Shown here one piece after another: positions 1 to 8,105 of a DNA stretch of 64,000 nt. Position 1 is the first letter of the stretch, and each line of letters starts with the position of its first letter. A model generated the notes under the pieces. It was not told where the DNA came from. It worked only from the letters and a program-made list of their open reading frames with translations, and searched no databases. The translations under genes were made by a program, and so were the position numbers. The stretch spans positions 847,130 through 911,129 of the forward strand of contig NZ_CSTE01000002.1 of NCBI RefSeq assembly GCF_001368915.1. The letters run 5' to 3'. This DNA is from Haloferax massiliensis (GTDB taxonomy: Archaea; Halobacteriota; Halobacteria; Halobacteriales; Haloferacaceae).

Positions 1-366
1 TGGCCAGTCGACTCCGACGCCGTGTCTGGAGTCGAGTTCGAAGTCGCGCTCGTGGAGGCGCATCACCATCCCCTGCCAGTGGAGCGTCGACCCGCCGACG
101 CCCTTCACCCGGGCGGCGTTCAGCGGGTAAAACGAGTCGCCGGAGGAGGAAAACGCGTCCCGCGGGCCGCCCATCTCCCACGGGCCGCCGAGGCCGGGGC
201 GGATGTGCTGTTCCAACTGCTCCCGCCTGTCGCCGTCGAACCGCGGTCCGGCTTCGAGGACGACGACCGACGCCCCCGACTCTGCGAGGCGGTGGGCCAC
301 GATACCGCCGGCGGGTCCCGCACCGACGATGCACACGTCGGCGTCGGCGACGGGCGTTCTATCCAT
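1..366 (-). CDS. GMC-type FAD oxidoreductase, N-terminal part (3' end outside window)
   Basis: The first 122 residues of an FAD-dependent oxidoreductase. Residues 7-35 hold a dinucleotide-binding fold (VCIVGAGPAGGIVAHRLAE) ending in the acidic VVVLEAGP strand. A VGGSTLHWQGM segment typical of GMC/gluconate 2-dehydrogenase large subunits follows. The ATG at 366 overlaps the stop of the upstream gene by 8 bp, so the two are co-translated. Gluconate 2-dehydrogenase-like enzymes oxidise sugars or alcohols and pass electrons to the respiratory chain. The substrate here cannot be told. The gene runs off the left edge of the window. Confidence 0.85.
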   Translation of the reverse strand, partial: MDRTPVADADVCIVGAGPAGGIVAHRLAESGASVVVLEAGPRFDGDRREQLEQHIRPGLGGPWEMGGPRDAFSSSGDSFYPLNAARVKGVGGSTLHWQGMVMRLHERDFELDSRHGVGVDWP

Positions 367-976
367 CGCTCTCACCGCCGGAGTCGGTTGCCTCGCCCCC
401 GTCCATCGTCGCCCGCCGGTAGCTCTCGGTTCCGCCGGGGTGGCCGATGGGGTTCTCGATGCCGACGAGGCGGCCGCCGGTCGGCGAGGCGTAGAAGGCG
501 TACAGCAGTTCGTTCACGACGTGAAACCGGAGGCGCTCCGAGAGCGTCCCGTCCGGAACCGGGTCGGCGGTGTTGACGCCGAGTTCGCGCAGGAGGCGGT
601 CGCGGTCGCCCGCCGGCAGGTCGGCGAAGGCCGCGTTCTCCCAGTCGCGGGCCACGCCGTCTAACTCGGCCACGGCGTCGACCATCGCATCCCGGCGCGC
701 GTCGTCGCGGGCGCGGCCGACGACGTAGGTCTCGACGAACTCGGGTATTCCTTCGACGGCGCTCGGGTAGACCACCTCGCCGGCGGCGACCATCGTCTCG
801 CGCACCGCGGTCGGTGGGGTGTCACCGTCGCCGTCACCACCGCGCTCGCCGCCCGAACCGCGCCCCTCACCGGTCGAATCGGCGGTCGACGGGTCGAACT
901 GCGTCAGCGAGACGGCCCCGGCGGTGACGCCGAGACCGGCGAGCACGGCCAGCGCGTCCCGTCGGGTCAGTCGCAT
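359..976 (-). CDS. Gluconate 2-dehydrogenase subunit 3 family protein
   Basis: This 205-aa protein starts with a twin-arginine-like leader (LTRRDALAVLAGLGV), then a Gly/Asp/Ser-rich linker (about residues 33-55). A helical domain follows (from about residue 60) with the VPDGTLSERLRFHVVNELL and FYASPTGG segments of the gluconate 2-dehydrogenase gamma subunit. In that family the small subunit is exported with, and stabilises, the flavin subunit encoded next to it. The 8-bp overlap with the following GMC gene supports a two-subunit complex. No cytochrome c subunit is visible in the window. The leader predicts a Tat-exported, possibly membrane-anchored protein. Confidence 0.8.
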   Translation of the reverse strand: MRLTRRDALAVLAGLGVTAGAVSLTQFDPSTADSTGEGRGSGGERGGDGDGDTPPTAVRETMVAAGEVVYPSAVEGIPEFVETYVVGRARDDARRDAMVDAVAELDGVARDWENAAFADLPAGDRDRLLRELGVNTADPVPDGTLSERLRFHVVNELLYAFYASPTGGRLVGIENPIGHPGGTESYRRATMDGGEATDSGGESDG

Positions 977-1017
977 TCGACGGGGATTAGGCCAGCCTAA
1001 TTATAGGGTTTGTCCTC

Positions 1018-1401
1018 TCACCCCGCGCGGTCGAGAACGACGCCCGCGACGGCGCCGAACGTGACGACCGCGACGGGCATATCGAACCGCGCGCCGAGGT
1101 TGTACGCGAGGACGAGCGCCTGCACGTACGCGAGAAACGTCGCCAGCACCGTATCGAAGACGGGCGGGACGCTATCGCCGATGGCCGTCGCCCCGGCGAA
1201 CCGGGTGACGAGGAGCGCGCCGACGCCGATGGTCGGGACCAGAAACACGCCGAGCGGGGCGGCGACGAAGGAGTCGGGTTCGCCCCCGGTTCCGAAGTGA
1301 ACCGCGACCGAGGGGGGAAGCGCGGGAAGGAGAACGACGCCCACGACGGCGCTGAGTGCGAGTATCGCGACGCCGACGAGTGTCATTCGAGGGACACGCA
1401 T
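1018..1401 (-). CDS. DUF1648-like small integral membrane protein
   Basis: A 127-aa protein that is almost entirely hydrophobic, with about four predicted membrane helices. Between helices 1 and 2 it has the motif LPPSVAVHFGTGGEPDSF, which matches the DUF1648 signature (P..V..HF...G..D.). DUF1648 proteins include SdpI-like immunity or signal-transduction membrane proteins. This is a short stand-alone version and no function can be assigned. It lies between the dehydrogenase pair and the FAH-family hydrolase, all on the same strand but with gaps. The start could also be 15 bp downstream (second ATG at 1386). Confidence 0.7.
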   Translation of the reverse strand: MRVPRMTLVGVAILALSAVVGVVLLPALPPSVAVHFGTGGEPDSFVAAPLGVFLVPTIGVGALLVTRFAGATAIGDSVPPVFDTVLATFLAYVQALVLAYNLGARFDMPVAVVTFGAVAGVVLDRAG

Positions 1402-1449
1402 GCGGTCGGGTTGTGACTCGGCGACGAAAAAACGAGATGCCGGTCGCGC

Positions 1450-2181
1450 TCAGTCCTGTCGCACGTCGTGTTCGAGGACGCCGACGCCCTCGACTTCGAC
1501 TTCGACGGTGTCGCCGTCTTCCAGCGGGCCGACGCCCTCGGGCGTTCCGGTCGAGATGACGTCGCCGGGTTCGAGCGTCATGTAGGTCGTGATTTCGGCG
1601 ACGAGGTCGGGAATCGAGAAGATGAGGTGTTCGATGCTGGAGTCCTGTCGCGTCTCGCCGTTCACGCGGAGCGAGATGCTCGCGTCCTCGGGGAGGTGGT
1701 CGGGGTCGGCGAGGACCGGTCCGAGCGGGGCGGAGCCGTCGAACGCCTTCCCGCGGACCCAGTTCGTTTCGATGTCCTGGTCGTCGCGGTTGGACACGTC
1801 GTTCATCACGGTGTAGCCCGCGATGACGTCCTCGGCGTCCTCGGGGGCGACGTTCCGGCACTGCTCGCCGATGACGACCGCGAGTTCGGCCTCGTGTTCG
1901 ACGTTCTCCTTGCCCGCGGGGAGCGTGACGGTGTCGCCGTGGCCGGCGACCGCGTTCGGCGGCTTGAGGAACAGAAGCGGTCGGTCGGGGACCTCCTCGT
2001 CGCGCTCCTCGGCGTGCTTGGCGTAGTTGCGGCCGATGCAGACGATTTTCGACGGCTCGCACGGGGGGAGTACCTCGACCTCGTCGAGGTCGTAGTCCTC
2101 GCCGCCGAAAGAGACGGAATCGCCGTGCCACTCGCCGGTTCGGACTGCGCCCGCGGGGTCGCGGAATCGAGCGTGATGCAT
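1450..2181 (-). CDS. Fumarylacetoacetate hydrolase (FAH) family protein
   Basis: 243 aa, the usual length for the single-domain FAH family. It has the family signatures VCIGRNYAKHAEE, a central EAELAVVIG with metal-binding acidic residues, YTVMNDVSNRDDQ and a C-terminal TGTPEGVGPLEDGD loop. These enzymes cleave C-C bonds of beta-diketo acids or decarboxylate/hydrate aromatic breakdown products with a divalent metal. The exact substrate cannot be predicted. No catabolic cluster surrounds it; acylpyruvase or oxaloacetate decarboxylase activity are common alternatives in this family. It is probably transcribed alone. Confidence 0.9.
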   Translation of the reverse strand: MHHARFRDPAGAVRTGEWHGDSVSFGGEDYDLDEVEVLPPCEPSKIVCIGRNYAKHAEERDEEVPDRPLLFLKPPNAVAGHGDTVTLPAGKENVEHEAELAVVIGEQCRNVAPEDAEDVIAGYTVMNDVSNRDDQDIETNWVRGKAFDGSAPLGPVLADPDHLPEDASISLRVNGETRQDSSIEHLIFSIPDLVAEITTYMTLEPGDVISTGTPEGVGPLEDGDTVEVEVEGVGVLEHDVRQD

Positions 2182-2489
2182 GCCCCACGCCTCGGCGGGG
2201 GGCGTGATAGGTTTTTACATCGCGCGGGACGGCCGGTGACGTGAGACATTCTTGCACGATTCTCATCGCTTTTGTAGTCGTGGGATGACGGACGTGTATC
2301 GGCCGCCCCGGACAGTTCGTTCGAGTGGACTCCGGCGGCCGATTTTACTGTCGAAATCGACGCGAGAGCGGCGGGGCTGTCCCGTCGAACGACACCGAGA
2401 GAACCCCGACGAGCGGGCCCGCCGAAAAGCGGTCACACCGCCCCCTGCGAATAACTTTTTGTGTATTTCGCATGTAACAACCGAGTGCT
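2182..2489. other. Intergenic region between divergent genes
   Basis: This 308-bp gap separates the FAH-family gene (leftward) from the UPF0173 gene (rightward). It should hold both promoters. A T-rich stretch around 2450-2464 (ATAACTTTTTGTG) lies about 30 bp before the rightward ATG and could be its TATA box. No convincing small gene, repeat or RNA structure was seen. Confidence 0.5.
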
Positions 2490-3206
2490 ATGGAACTCAC
2501 CTGGCACGGTCACTCGACGTGGTACGTCACGGTCGGAGACACCTCGCTTCTCATCGACCCCTTTTTCGACAACCCCGCCACGTCACTCGACCCGAGCGAC
2601 GTGGAGACGCCGGACTACGTGCTTCTCACCCACGGGCACGCGGACCACATCGCCCACGCAGGCGAGTTCGACGGCGCGACGGTCGTCGGCACGCCCGAAC
2701 TCACCGGCTACGTCGAAGCCGAGATGGGCGTCGACGACACCATCGGGATGAACATCGGCGGGACGGTCGAACTCGGCGACGCGTTCGTCACGATGGTCCG
2801 CGCCGACCACACCAACGGCATCAACACCGGCTACGAGCACGAGGCCGGGATGCCCGGCGGCTACATGATCAGCGACACGGTGCCGACACAGGAGTCCGAC
2901 GACGAGTCGACGACGTTCTACCACGCCGGCGACACGGGACTCATGACCGACATGCGCGAGATTTTCGGTGCCTACTTCGAACCCGACGCGGCCGCGCTCC
3001 CGGTCGGCGACCACTACACGATGGGGCCGTGGCAGGGCGCAGTCGCCGCCGACTGGCTCGGCGTCGACCACGTGTTCCCGATGCACTACAACACGTTCCC
3101 GGCCATCGAAATCGACGTGCGCGACTTCGAGCGCGAGGTGAAAGCCGCCGGCAGTCAGGCCGAGGTCCACGCCCTCGACGGCGACGCATCGTTCACGCTC
3201 GAATAA
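2490..3206 (+). CDS. Metal-dependent hydrolase, UPF0173 / beta-lactamase fold
   Basis: 238 aa. It has the metallo-beta-lactamase metal-binding motif THGHADH at about residues 48-54 and a later HAGDTG motif (about residue 144) that supplies the bridging Asp. C-terminal [12 protein letters not shown] carries the last His ligand. The N-terminus ([11 protein letters not shown]) matches the UPF0173 group, related to UlaG-like lactonases. Function in archaea is not established. No partner gene is adjacent, and the start is the only in-frame ATG before the core fold. Confidence 0.9.
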   Translation: MELTWHGHSTWYVTVGDTSLLIDPFFDNPATSLDPSDVETPDYVLLTHGHADHIAHAGEFDGATVVGTPELTGYVEAEMGVDDTIGMNIGGTVELGDAFVTMVRADHTNGINTGYEHEAGMPGGYMISDTVPTQESDDESTTFYHAGDTGLMTDMREIFGAYFEPDAAALPVGDHYTMGPWQGAVAADWLGVDHVFPMHYNTFPAIEIDVRDFEREVKAAGSQAEVHALDGDASFTLE

Positions 3207-3310
3207 CCCCGGCCCCCGGTCGGCGGCGACCCGTTTTGGGGTCGGCGCTTGTGCACACCGTTGTCCTATTGAGGAACTTTTAGGGTCGGTCGCTCCTTTC
3301 CTCGGAATGA

Positions 3311-3709
3311 ATGTCCGACATCCAGACCTCTACTGTCAGCGAGGACGGTTTCGCATGCACGAGCCAGGTCGGCGACTTCGACCTCCAGATCGACGCCACC
3401 GACGAGACGGGACCGAACCCGAACGCCGCGCTCGTCGCGACGTACGCCTCCTGTTTCCTCCCCGCGTTCCGCGTCGGCGGTCAGAAGACGGGCTTCGACG
3501 ACCTCGGTAAGGTCCAGATCGACGCCGACGCCGACCTCGACGACGGCGACGACCTCACGAGCATCAGCTTCGACGTCTACGTGGAGTCCGACCTCTCGGA
3601 CGACGAGTTCGCCGAGATCACGGAACTCGCCGAGGACATCTGCCACGTCCACGACGCCCTCCGCGACGAGCTGCAGGCCGACGTGACCGTCGTCGGCGAC
3701 GCGTTCTAA
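3311..3709 (+). CDS. OsmC/Ohr family protein
   Basis: 132 aa, a normal OsmC-family length. It contains the two redox cysteines expected for the family, in ATYASCFLPAFR (about residue 53) and in AEDICHVHDAL (about residue 115). OsmC/Ohr proteins are thiol-dependent peroxidases that reduce organic hydroperoxides or respond to osmotic stress. The start at 3311 begins MSDIQTS; an overlapping ATG at 3307 lies in another frame. Monocistronic in this context. Confidence 0.88.
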   Translation: MSDIQTSTVSEDGFACTSQVGDFDLQIDATDETGPNPNAALVATYASCFLPAFRVGGQKTGFDDLGKVQIDADADLDDGDDLTSISFDVYVESDLSDDEFAEITELAEDICHVHDALRDELQADVTVVGDAF

Positions 3710-3809
3710 GCGTCGCTCGCGGCTCGCGCCGACACGTATCCATTCTTTCGCAGAAATCGACGCCGCCAGCGACGGGTGTCGCGGCGGACGCTGAACCGCG
3801 CCCGCCGGG

Positions 3810-3944
3810 TCAGTAGCGGCGCTTCTTATAGCTTCGAAGACTCATAGCCTCGCCTTCCACGATGATAACCTCGCGGTCTTGGGGGTCCGATTCGACGACG
3901 TCGTCGACCTGTTCGCGGAAGTACGGGCTGTTCGGCTCTTCCAT
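3810..3944 (-). CDS. Small conserved-looking protein, 44 aa
   Basis: This reads MEEPNSPYFREQVDDVV at the start and ends with a basic tail (SLRSYKKRRY). The first half is acidic and the last ten residues strongly basic. A TATA-like stretch (TTTTTATTAG on this strand, 3964-3973) lies about 25 bp before the ATG, as expected for a leaderless haloarchaeal transcript. No known domain is recognised. The promoter spacing and third-position GC bias argue it is real. Function unknown. Confidence 0.6.
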   Translation of the reverse strand: MEEPNSPYFREQVDDVVESDPQDREVIIVEGEAMSLRSYKKRRY

Positions 3945-3963
3945 ACCACTCCCTTCGTCGCCC

Positions 3964-3973
3964 CTAATAAAAA
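3964..3973 (-). promoter_or_regulatory. Predicted TATA box for the 44-aa protein gene
   Basis: The A/T-only run centres about 25 bp upstream of the ATG at 3944. This matches the TATA-to-start distance of leaderless haloarchaeal genes. Confidence 0.45.
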
Positions 3974-4022
3974 TCTTTGTCAGACATTCTCACACGCGAT
4001 ATCGTGTGAGCGGTTCGGCGAA

Positions 4023-4619
4023 TCAGTCGTCGGCGGCCGCTGCGGCCGGTTCGTGGCTGATTTCGGTGCCGAGCACGTCGAGGAACGCCGCCAGCCACTC
4101 GGGGTGGTCGGGCCACGCCTGTCCGGTGACGAGGTTGCCGTCCACGGTCACCTCGTCGACCCACGAACAGCCCGCGCGCTCGACCTCCGCGCGGACGGCG
4201 GGGTAGGCAGTCATCTCGTAGCCGTCGAGGACGCCCGCGGCGGCGAGAATCTGCGGGCCGTGGCAGATTGCGGCGACCGGCTTCCCCTCGTCGAAGAAGT
4301 GCCGGACGGCGTCGAGGACCTCGTCGTAGCCGCGGAGGTACTCCGGCGCGCGCCCGCCGGGGACGACGAGCGCGTCGTAGTCGGCGGGGTCCACGTCGGC
4401 GAACGTCGCGTTCAGCGCGAAGTCGTGGCCGCGGGTCTCCAGATACGTCTGGTCGCCGCGGAAGTCGTGGACGGCGGTCTTACACCGGTCGCCGTCCTCC
4501 TTTTCGGGACACACCGCGTGGACCTCGTGACCCACCATCTGGAGCGCCTGAAACGGTACCATAATCTCGTAGTCCTCGACGAAGTCGCCGGCGAGGAGCA
4601 GAATCTTCTTTCCGGACAT
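4023..4619 (-). CDS. DJ-1/PfpI family protein
   Basis: 198 aa from the ATG at 4619 (an in-frame ATG 9 bp upstream is possible). It has the PfpI/DJ-1 nucleophile elbow [15 protein letters not shown] with the reactive cysteine, and the [17 protein letters not shown] strand before it. The family includes intracellular cysteine proteases, glyoxalases and deglycases of stress response. The sequence has the C-H arrangement of PfpI-type members. It stands alone and substrate is unknown. Confidence 0.9.
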   Translation of the reverse strand: MSGKKILLLAGDFVEDYEIMVPFQALQMVGHEVHAVCPEKEDGDRCKTAVHDFRGDQTYLETRGHDFALNATFADVDPADYDALVVPGGRAPEYLRGYDEVLDAVRHFFDEGKPVAAICHGPQILAAAGVLDGYEMTAYPAVRAEVERAGCSWVDEVTVDGNLVTGQAWPDHPEWLAAFLDVLGTEISHEPAAAAADD

Positions 4620-4744
4620 GGGCTTCACCCGACCAGTAGTTGTCGCGTCAGAACGATAATGATTGTGCAGGCGGGGAGCGGCGGCCGAGATGTCGAGAGT
4701 CGCCGGCTCTCGCGGTCGAACCGGGGTGCGCCGAGACGATGCGC

Positions 4745-5527
4745 CTACTTCGAGACGATGCGCCCGATGTCGCCGAGGCCGTCGAGGACGAAGTCGGGTT
4801 CGTAGTCGCTCGCCGCGAGCGCCGCGTCGTCGGTCACGCCGGTTCGGACCAGCGCGGTTCCCATACCCGCGTCGAGGCCGAACGCGATGTCGGTGTCGAG
4901 GCGGTCGCCGACGATGAGGACCTCCTCGGGCGGCAGGTCCAACTTGTCGAGGACGAACTCCTGGGCGACCTTCGAGGGCTTGCCGAGAATCGCCTCGGGG
5001 TCGCGCTCGGCGACGCCCGCGACGGCGTTGATAATCGCGCCCGACCCGGGGATGTCGCCGTCGGCGGTCGGGATGATGACGTCGGGGTCGGTGCCGTAGA
5101 AGGCGGCCCCGGACCGGAGCGCGCTGTTGGCGTCGCGGAGGTCGTCGTAGTGGAACTCGCGGTCGATGGCGACGACGACGACTTCGGGCTCGTCGCCCGG
5201 CCCGACGAGTTCGAGGCCGGCGTCTCGAAGCTGGTCGCGGAAGCCCGACTCGCCGATGCAGAAGGTCCGCGCGCCGGGATGTCTGTCGGCGAGGTACGCC
5301 GTCGTCGTCGTGCCGGAGGTGACGACTTCGTCGGCGGTCGCGTCGATGCCGGCCCGACGGAGCCGCGCCTCGTAGGCGACGGGCGCTTTCGTCGGGTTGT
5401 TCGAGACGAACAGCCGGTCGAGCCCGGCGGCGTCGACGGCGGCGAGGCCGTCGAGCGCGCCCGGAATCGCTTCGTCACCGCGAACGACGGTTCCGTCGAC
5501 GTCGAGAACCACTCCTCTGTAGTCCAT
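4745..5527 (-). CDS. HAD superfamily IIA phosphatase (NagD-like)
   Basis: 260 aa from [22 protein letters not shown] motif I is DVDGT (Asp nucleophile and acid at about residues 9 and 11), motif II is LFVSNNPTK, motif III the conserved Lys in LGKPSK, and motif IV is [17 protein letters not shown]. The C2 cap with [19 protein letters not shown] places it in subclass IIA with NagD, p-nitrophenyl phosphatase and phosphoglycolate phosphatase. The true substrate cannot be read from sequence. The longer in-frame start at 5602 would add 25 poorly conserved residues. Confidence 0.9.
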   Translation of the reverse strand: MDYRGVVLDVDGTVVRGDEAIPGALDGLAAVDAAGLDRLFVSNNPTKAPVAYEARLRRAGIDATADEVVTSGTTTTAYLADRHPGARTFCIGESGFRDQLRDAGLELVGPGDEPEVVVVAIDREFHYDDLRDANSALRSGAAFYGTDPDVIIPTADGDIPGSGAIINAVAGVAERDPEAILGKPSKVAQEFVLDKLDLPPEEVLIVGDRLDTDIAFGLDAGMGTALVRTGVTDDAALAASDYEPDFVLDGLGDIGRIVSK

Positions 5528-5605
5528 CGTCCTCGGTAGGGAACCGGGGCTGTTGAACGTTCGCCCGAGAGAACCGTTATGTTCCACGGTGGCATATGTC
5601 ACTGT

Positions 5606-5860
5606 ATGGATGTCTCTTCGAAGCGGCTGGTCGGGTGGCTCCGCGGCCCGGCGACCGGCAACAGCCCCATCGGCGTCTACGGGCTCGTGACCGCGATGGT
5701 CGCGGTGTTTCTGACCTACTCCATCGTGGCCACGGTCTCCGTCGTCGGCCCGTTGCTGTCGACGACGGCCCTCCTCCTCCTGTCGGTCGGCGTGTGGCTC
5801 GCGACGTGGGCGGTCCTCGACGTCGTCGCCAGTCGGACGCTCCGGGAGTCGGAGGGCTGA
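5606..5860 (+). CDS. Small two-helix membrane protein, unknown function
   Basis: 84 aa from MDVSSKRLVGWL; an upstream in-frame ATG at 5579 would add nine residues. After a short amphipathic N-terminus there are two clear membrane helices (about residues 22-45 and 50-72) and a charged tail. No family is recognised. It is divergent from the HAD phosphatase and followed 72 bp later by the GTP cyclohydrolase III operon, but is probably not part of it. Confidence 0.65.
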   Translation: MDVSSKRLVGWLRGPATGNSPIGVYGLVTAMVAVFLTYSIVATVSVVGPLLSTTALLLLSVGVWLATWAVLDVVASRTLRESEG

Positions 5861-5932
5861 ACCGTCTCCGGGGTTGCGGCGGAACCGTCACAGAACCAAA
5901 GACCAATATGCGCGTCGCCCCACTCGTCTACC

Positions 5933-6718
5933 GTGACGAACACGCAGCTGACACTCGTCCAAATCGACAACTACGGGCCGTGGACGGTCACTCCGGACCC
6001 GCGGCGGGAGATGGACCTCCAGACGCTCCAGTCGCGGCTCTTCGCCGACTTGGCCCAGTTCGTCGGCGCTCGCGACGGGTACGCGTTTTTCACCCGGTTC
6101 GACAACATGGTCGCGGTCACGAACGGGCTCGACCGCGACGACCACGAACTGCTGCAGGAGTCTATCGCGAACCGCTATCCCGTGACGCTCAGTCTCGGCA
6201 TCGGCGTCGACCGGTCGCCCGCGGTGGCGCTCGAACGCGCCACCGACCGCATCCAGCGCGTCGGGAGCGCACAGGACGGCGACCGCCGCGAAGTCCTCTC
6301 CGGTGAGACCCTCCCAGAGGCCGACCGCTCGGACACCGACCTCCAAATCGCGCACTTCGACGTGAACGACGCGACGGGCAAGTACACCGACCGCCTCAAC
6401 GAGTTCGACACGTTCATCCACATCGAACAGGGCTACGCGTCGCTCATGCGCCACCTGCGGGAGGAACACGGCGCGCTGTCGTTCTTCGTCGGCGGCGACA
6501 ACATCATCTCGGTCACGCCCGACCTCACGGAAGACCAGTACCGCGACGCCATCGACCACGTCGAGGCCGAGGCGGACGTGGAACTCAAAGTCGGCGTCGG
6601 CACGGCGTCGAACGCCCACGAGGCCGGCTTCGCGGCGAAGCACGCGCTCGAAGACTGCCGCCACCGCGGCACGACCGTCGAGTTCGCCGACGCCGCCGTC
6701 GAGACCGCAGACGACTGA
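5933..6718 (+). CDS. arfA: GTP cyclohydrolase III (GTP cyclohydrolase IIa)
   Basis: 261 aa with a GTG start. It has two tandem ferredoxin-like halves: the N-terminus MTNTQLTLVQIDNYGPWTVT and the FTRFDNMVAVTNG segment are diagnostic, and the second half has FFVGGDNIISVTP. This archaeal enzyme opens GTP to 2-amino-5-formylamino-6-ribosylamino-4(3H)-pyrimidinone 5'-phosphate. It is the first step toward riboflavin and F420 chromophores. It leads a tight operon (3, 6 and 1 nt gaps) with a dehydrogenase, a PTPS homologue and a glycosyltransferase. The ArfB-like next enzyme is at 57.7 kb in this same window. Confidence 0.93.
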   Translation: MTNTQLTLVQIDNYGPWTVTPDPRREMDLQTLQSRLFADLAQFVGARDGYAFFTRFDNMVAVTNGLDRDDHELLQESIANRYPVTLSLGIGVDRSPAVALERATDRIQRVGSAQDGDRREVLSGETLPEADRSDTDLQIAHFDVNDATGKYTDRLNEFDTFIHIEQGYASLMRHLREEHGALSFFVGGDNIISVTPDLTEDQYRDAIDHVEAEADVELKVGVGTASNAHEAGFAAKHALEDCRHRGTTVEFADAAVETADD

Positions 6719-6721
6719 GCG

Positions 6722-7720
6722 ATGGAGGGTCGCGCGGTCTACTTCGTGGCCCCCGAACGCGTCGAGGTCCGCGACCGCGACGTGCCCGCGCCCGACCCCG
6801 GCGAGGTCCGGGTCCGCACGCTGACCTCCGCCGTGAGTTCCGGGACCGAACGGCTCGTCTACCGCGGCGAGGCCCCGACCGACCTCGCCGCCGACGAGTC
6901 AATCGCGGCGCTCGACGGCGACCTCTCGTTTCCGCTCCGCTACGGCTACGCCGCCGTCGGCGAAATCGAGGCCGTCGGCGACGGCGTGCCCGACTCGCGG
7001 CTCGGAAGCCGCGTCTTCGCGTTCAACCCCCACGAGAGCCGCTTTCTCGCGTCCCCGTCGGAACTCATCACCGTCCCCGACGACGTGCCAGACGAGCGCG
7101 CCGCCCTCCTGCCGACGATGGAGACCGCGCTCAACTTCGTGATGGACGGTCGGCCGCTCATCGGCGAGCACGTCGTCGTCTTCGGACAGGGCGTCGTCGG
7201 GCTCGTGACCACCGCGCTCCTCGCGGCGTTCCCGCTGGGCAGTCTGACCGCGGTCGATTGTGTGGCCGAGCGCCGGACCATCGCCGAGAGCCTCGGTGCC
7301 GACGAGGCCGTCCACCCCGAGTCGCTGGACGCGCCCGCAGACGGGGCCGACCTGACGCTCGAACTCTCGGGCGACCCCGACGCGCTCGACGACGCGCTGT
7401 CGGTGACGCGGTACGACGGCCGGGTCGTCGTCGGGTCGTGGTACGGCACCAAGCCCGCCACGCTCGACCTCGGCGGGCGATTTCACCGCTCGCGCATCAG
7501 CGTCGAGAGCAGTCAGGTCAGCACCATCGACCCCGACCTCCGCGGGCGCTGGGACGCCGACCGCCGCTTTTCGTTGGCGTGGGACCACCTCGAAGACCTC
7601 CCGCTCGACCCGCTCGTGACCCATCGAATCGACGTCGACGAAGCCGCGCGGGCCTACCGACTCCTCGAAGACGCCCCCGACGAGGCCGTCCAAATCCTCT
7701 TTACCTACCGGAACTGTTGA
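6722..7720 (+). CDS. Medium-chain dehydrogenase/reductase, BchC-like, zinc-independent
   Basis: 332 aa. The GroES-like N-terminal domain has VSSGTERLVYRG where zinc alcohol dehydrogenases carry the catalytic Cys/His, so catalytic zinc is probably absent. The nucleotide-binding domain has VFGQGVVGLVTTALLA (about residue 155). The SSGTE signature resembles the BchC-type reductases. It starts 3 bp after arfA and ends 6 bp before the PTPS homologue, so it likely acts on a common intermediate, perhaps reducing a keto side chain. The substrate is inference only. Confidence 0.85.
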   Translation: MEGRAVYFVAPERVEVRDRDVPAPDPGEVRVRTLTSAVSSGTERLVYRGEAPTDLAADESIAALDGDLSFPLRYGYAAVGEIEAVGDGVPDSRLGSRVFAFNPHESRFLASPSELITVPDDVPDERAALLPTMETALNFVMDGRPLIGEHVVVFGQGVVGLVTTALLAAFPLGSLTAVDCVAERRTIAESLGADEAVHPESLDAPADGADLTLELSGDPDALDDALSVTRYDGRVVVGSWYGTKPATLDLGGRFHRSRISVESSQVSTIDPDLRGRWDADRRFSLAWDHLEDLPLDPLVTHRIDVDEAARAYRLLEDAPDEAVQILFTYRNC

Positions 7721-7726
7721 CAGTTC

Positions 7727-8104
7727 ATGTACCGCGTCTCGGTCCGCAGGGACCTCATCGCCCAGCACTACCTGACGGTTCCGAACCCCGGCCCGGAGGG
7801 TGAGCTGCACTCCCACGCGTTCACCGTCGAGGTCGAACTCTCGGGGCCGGAGCTCGACGAGTACGGCTACCTCGTCGACATCGACGACGTGAAGGCCGCG
7901 CTGGACGCGACGCTGTCCCGCTACCGCGACGAGACGATGAACGAGCTCGTGGAGTTCGCGGGGGAGAACCCGAGCGTCGAGCGGTTCGCCCGCGAGGTGT
8001 GCGAGCGGTTCGTCGAGGCGGCCTCTCTCGACGCGCCCCAGCACGTCTCGGTCCGCGTCTGGGAGGACGACGTGGCGAGCGCGACCTACGAGACCCCGCT
8101 CTGA
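7727..8104 (+). CDS. 6-pyruvoyl-tetrahydropterin synthase/QueD-family protein, atypical active site
   Basis: 125 aa, the length of a PTPS/QueD subunit. The three zinc histidines are present (H14, H28, H30 in GELHSHAF), but the catalytic Cys of the usual CxxxHGH motif is missing and glutamates (E24, E26 in GPEGELH) sit in that stretch. PTPS-III enzymes also use Glu in this region. Queuosine/archaeosine genes (queC, queE) are not next to it, so a QueD role is unlikely. The operon with GTP cyclohydrolase III, a reductase and a glycosyltransferase suggests a pterin-related product. Confidence 0.85.
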   Translation: MYRVSVRRDLIAQHYLTVPNPGPEGELHSHAFTVEVELSGPELDEYGYLVDIDDVKAALDATLSRYRDETMNELVEFAGENPSVERFAREVCERFVEAASLDAPQHVSVRVWEDDVASATYETPL

Positions 8105-8105
8105 C

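Noticed and set aside
2252..2489. Possible ORF in the gap between the FAH and UPF0173 genes
   Set aside because: Arg-rich sequence without a domain that runs on through the UPF0173 gene as a shadow frame.
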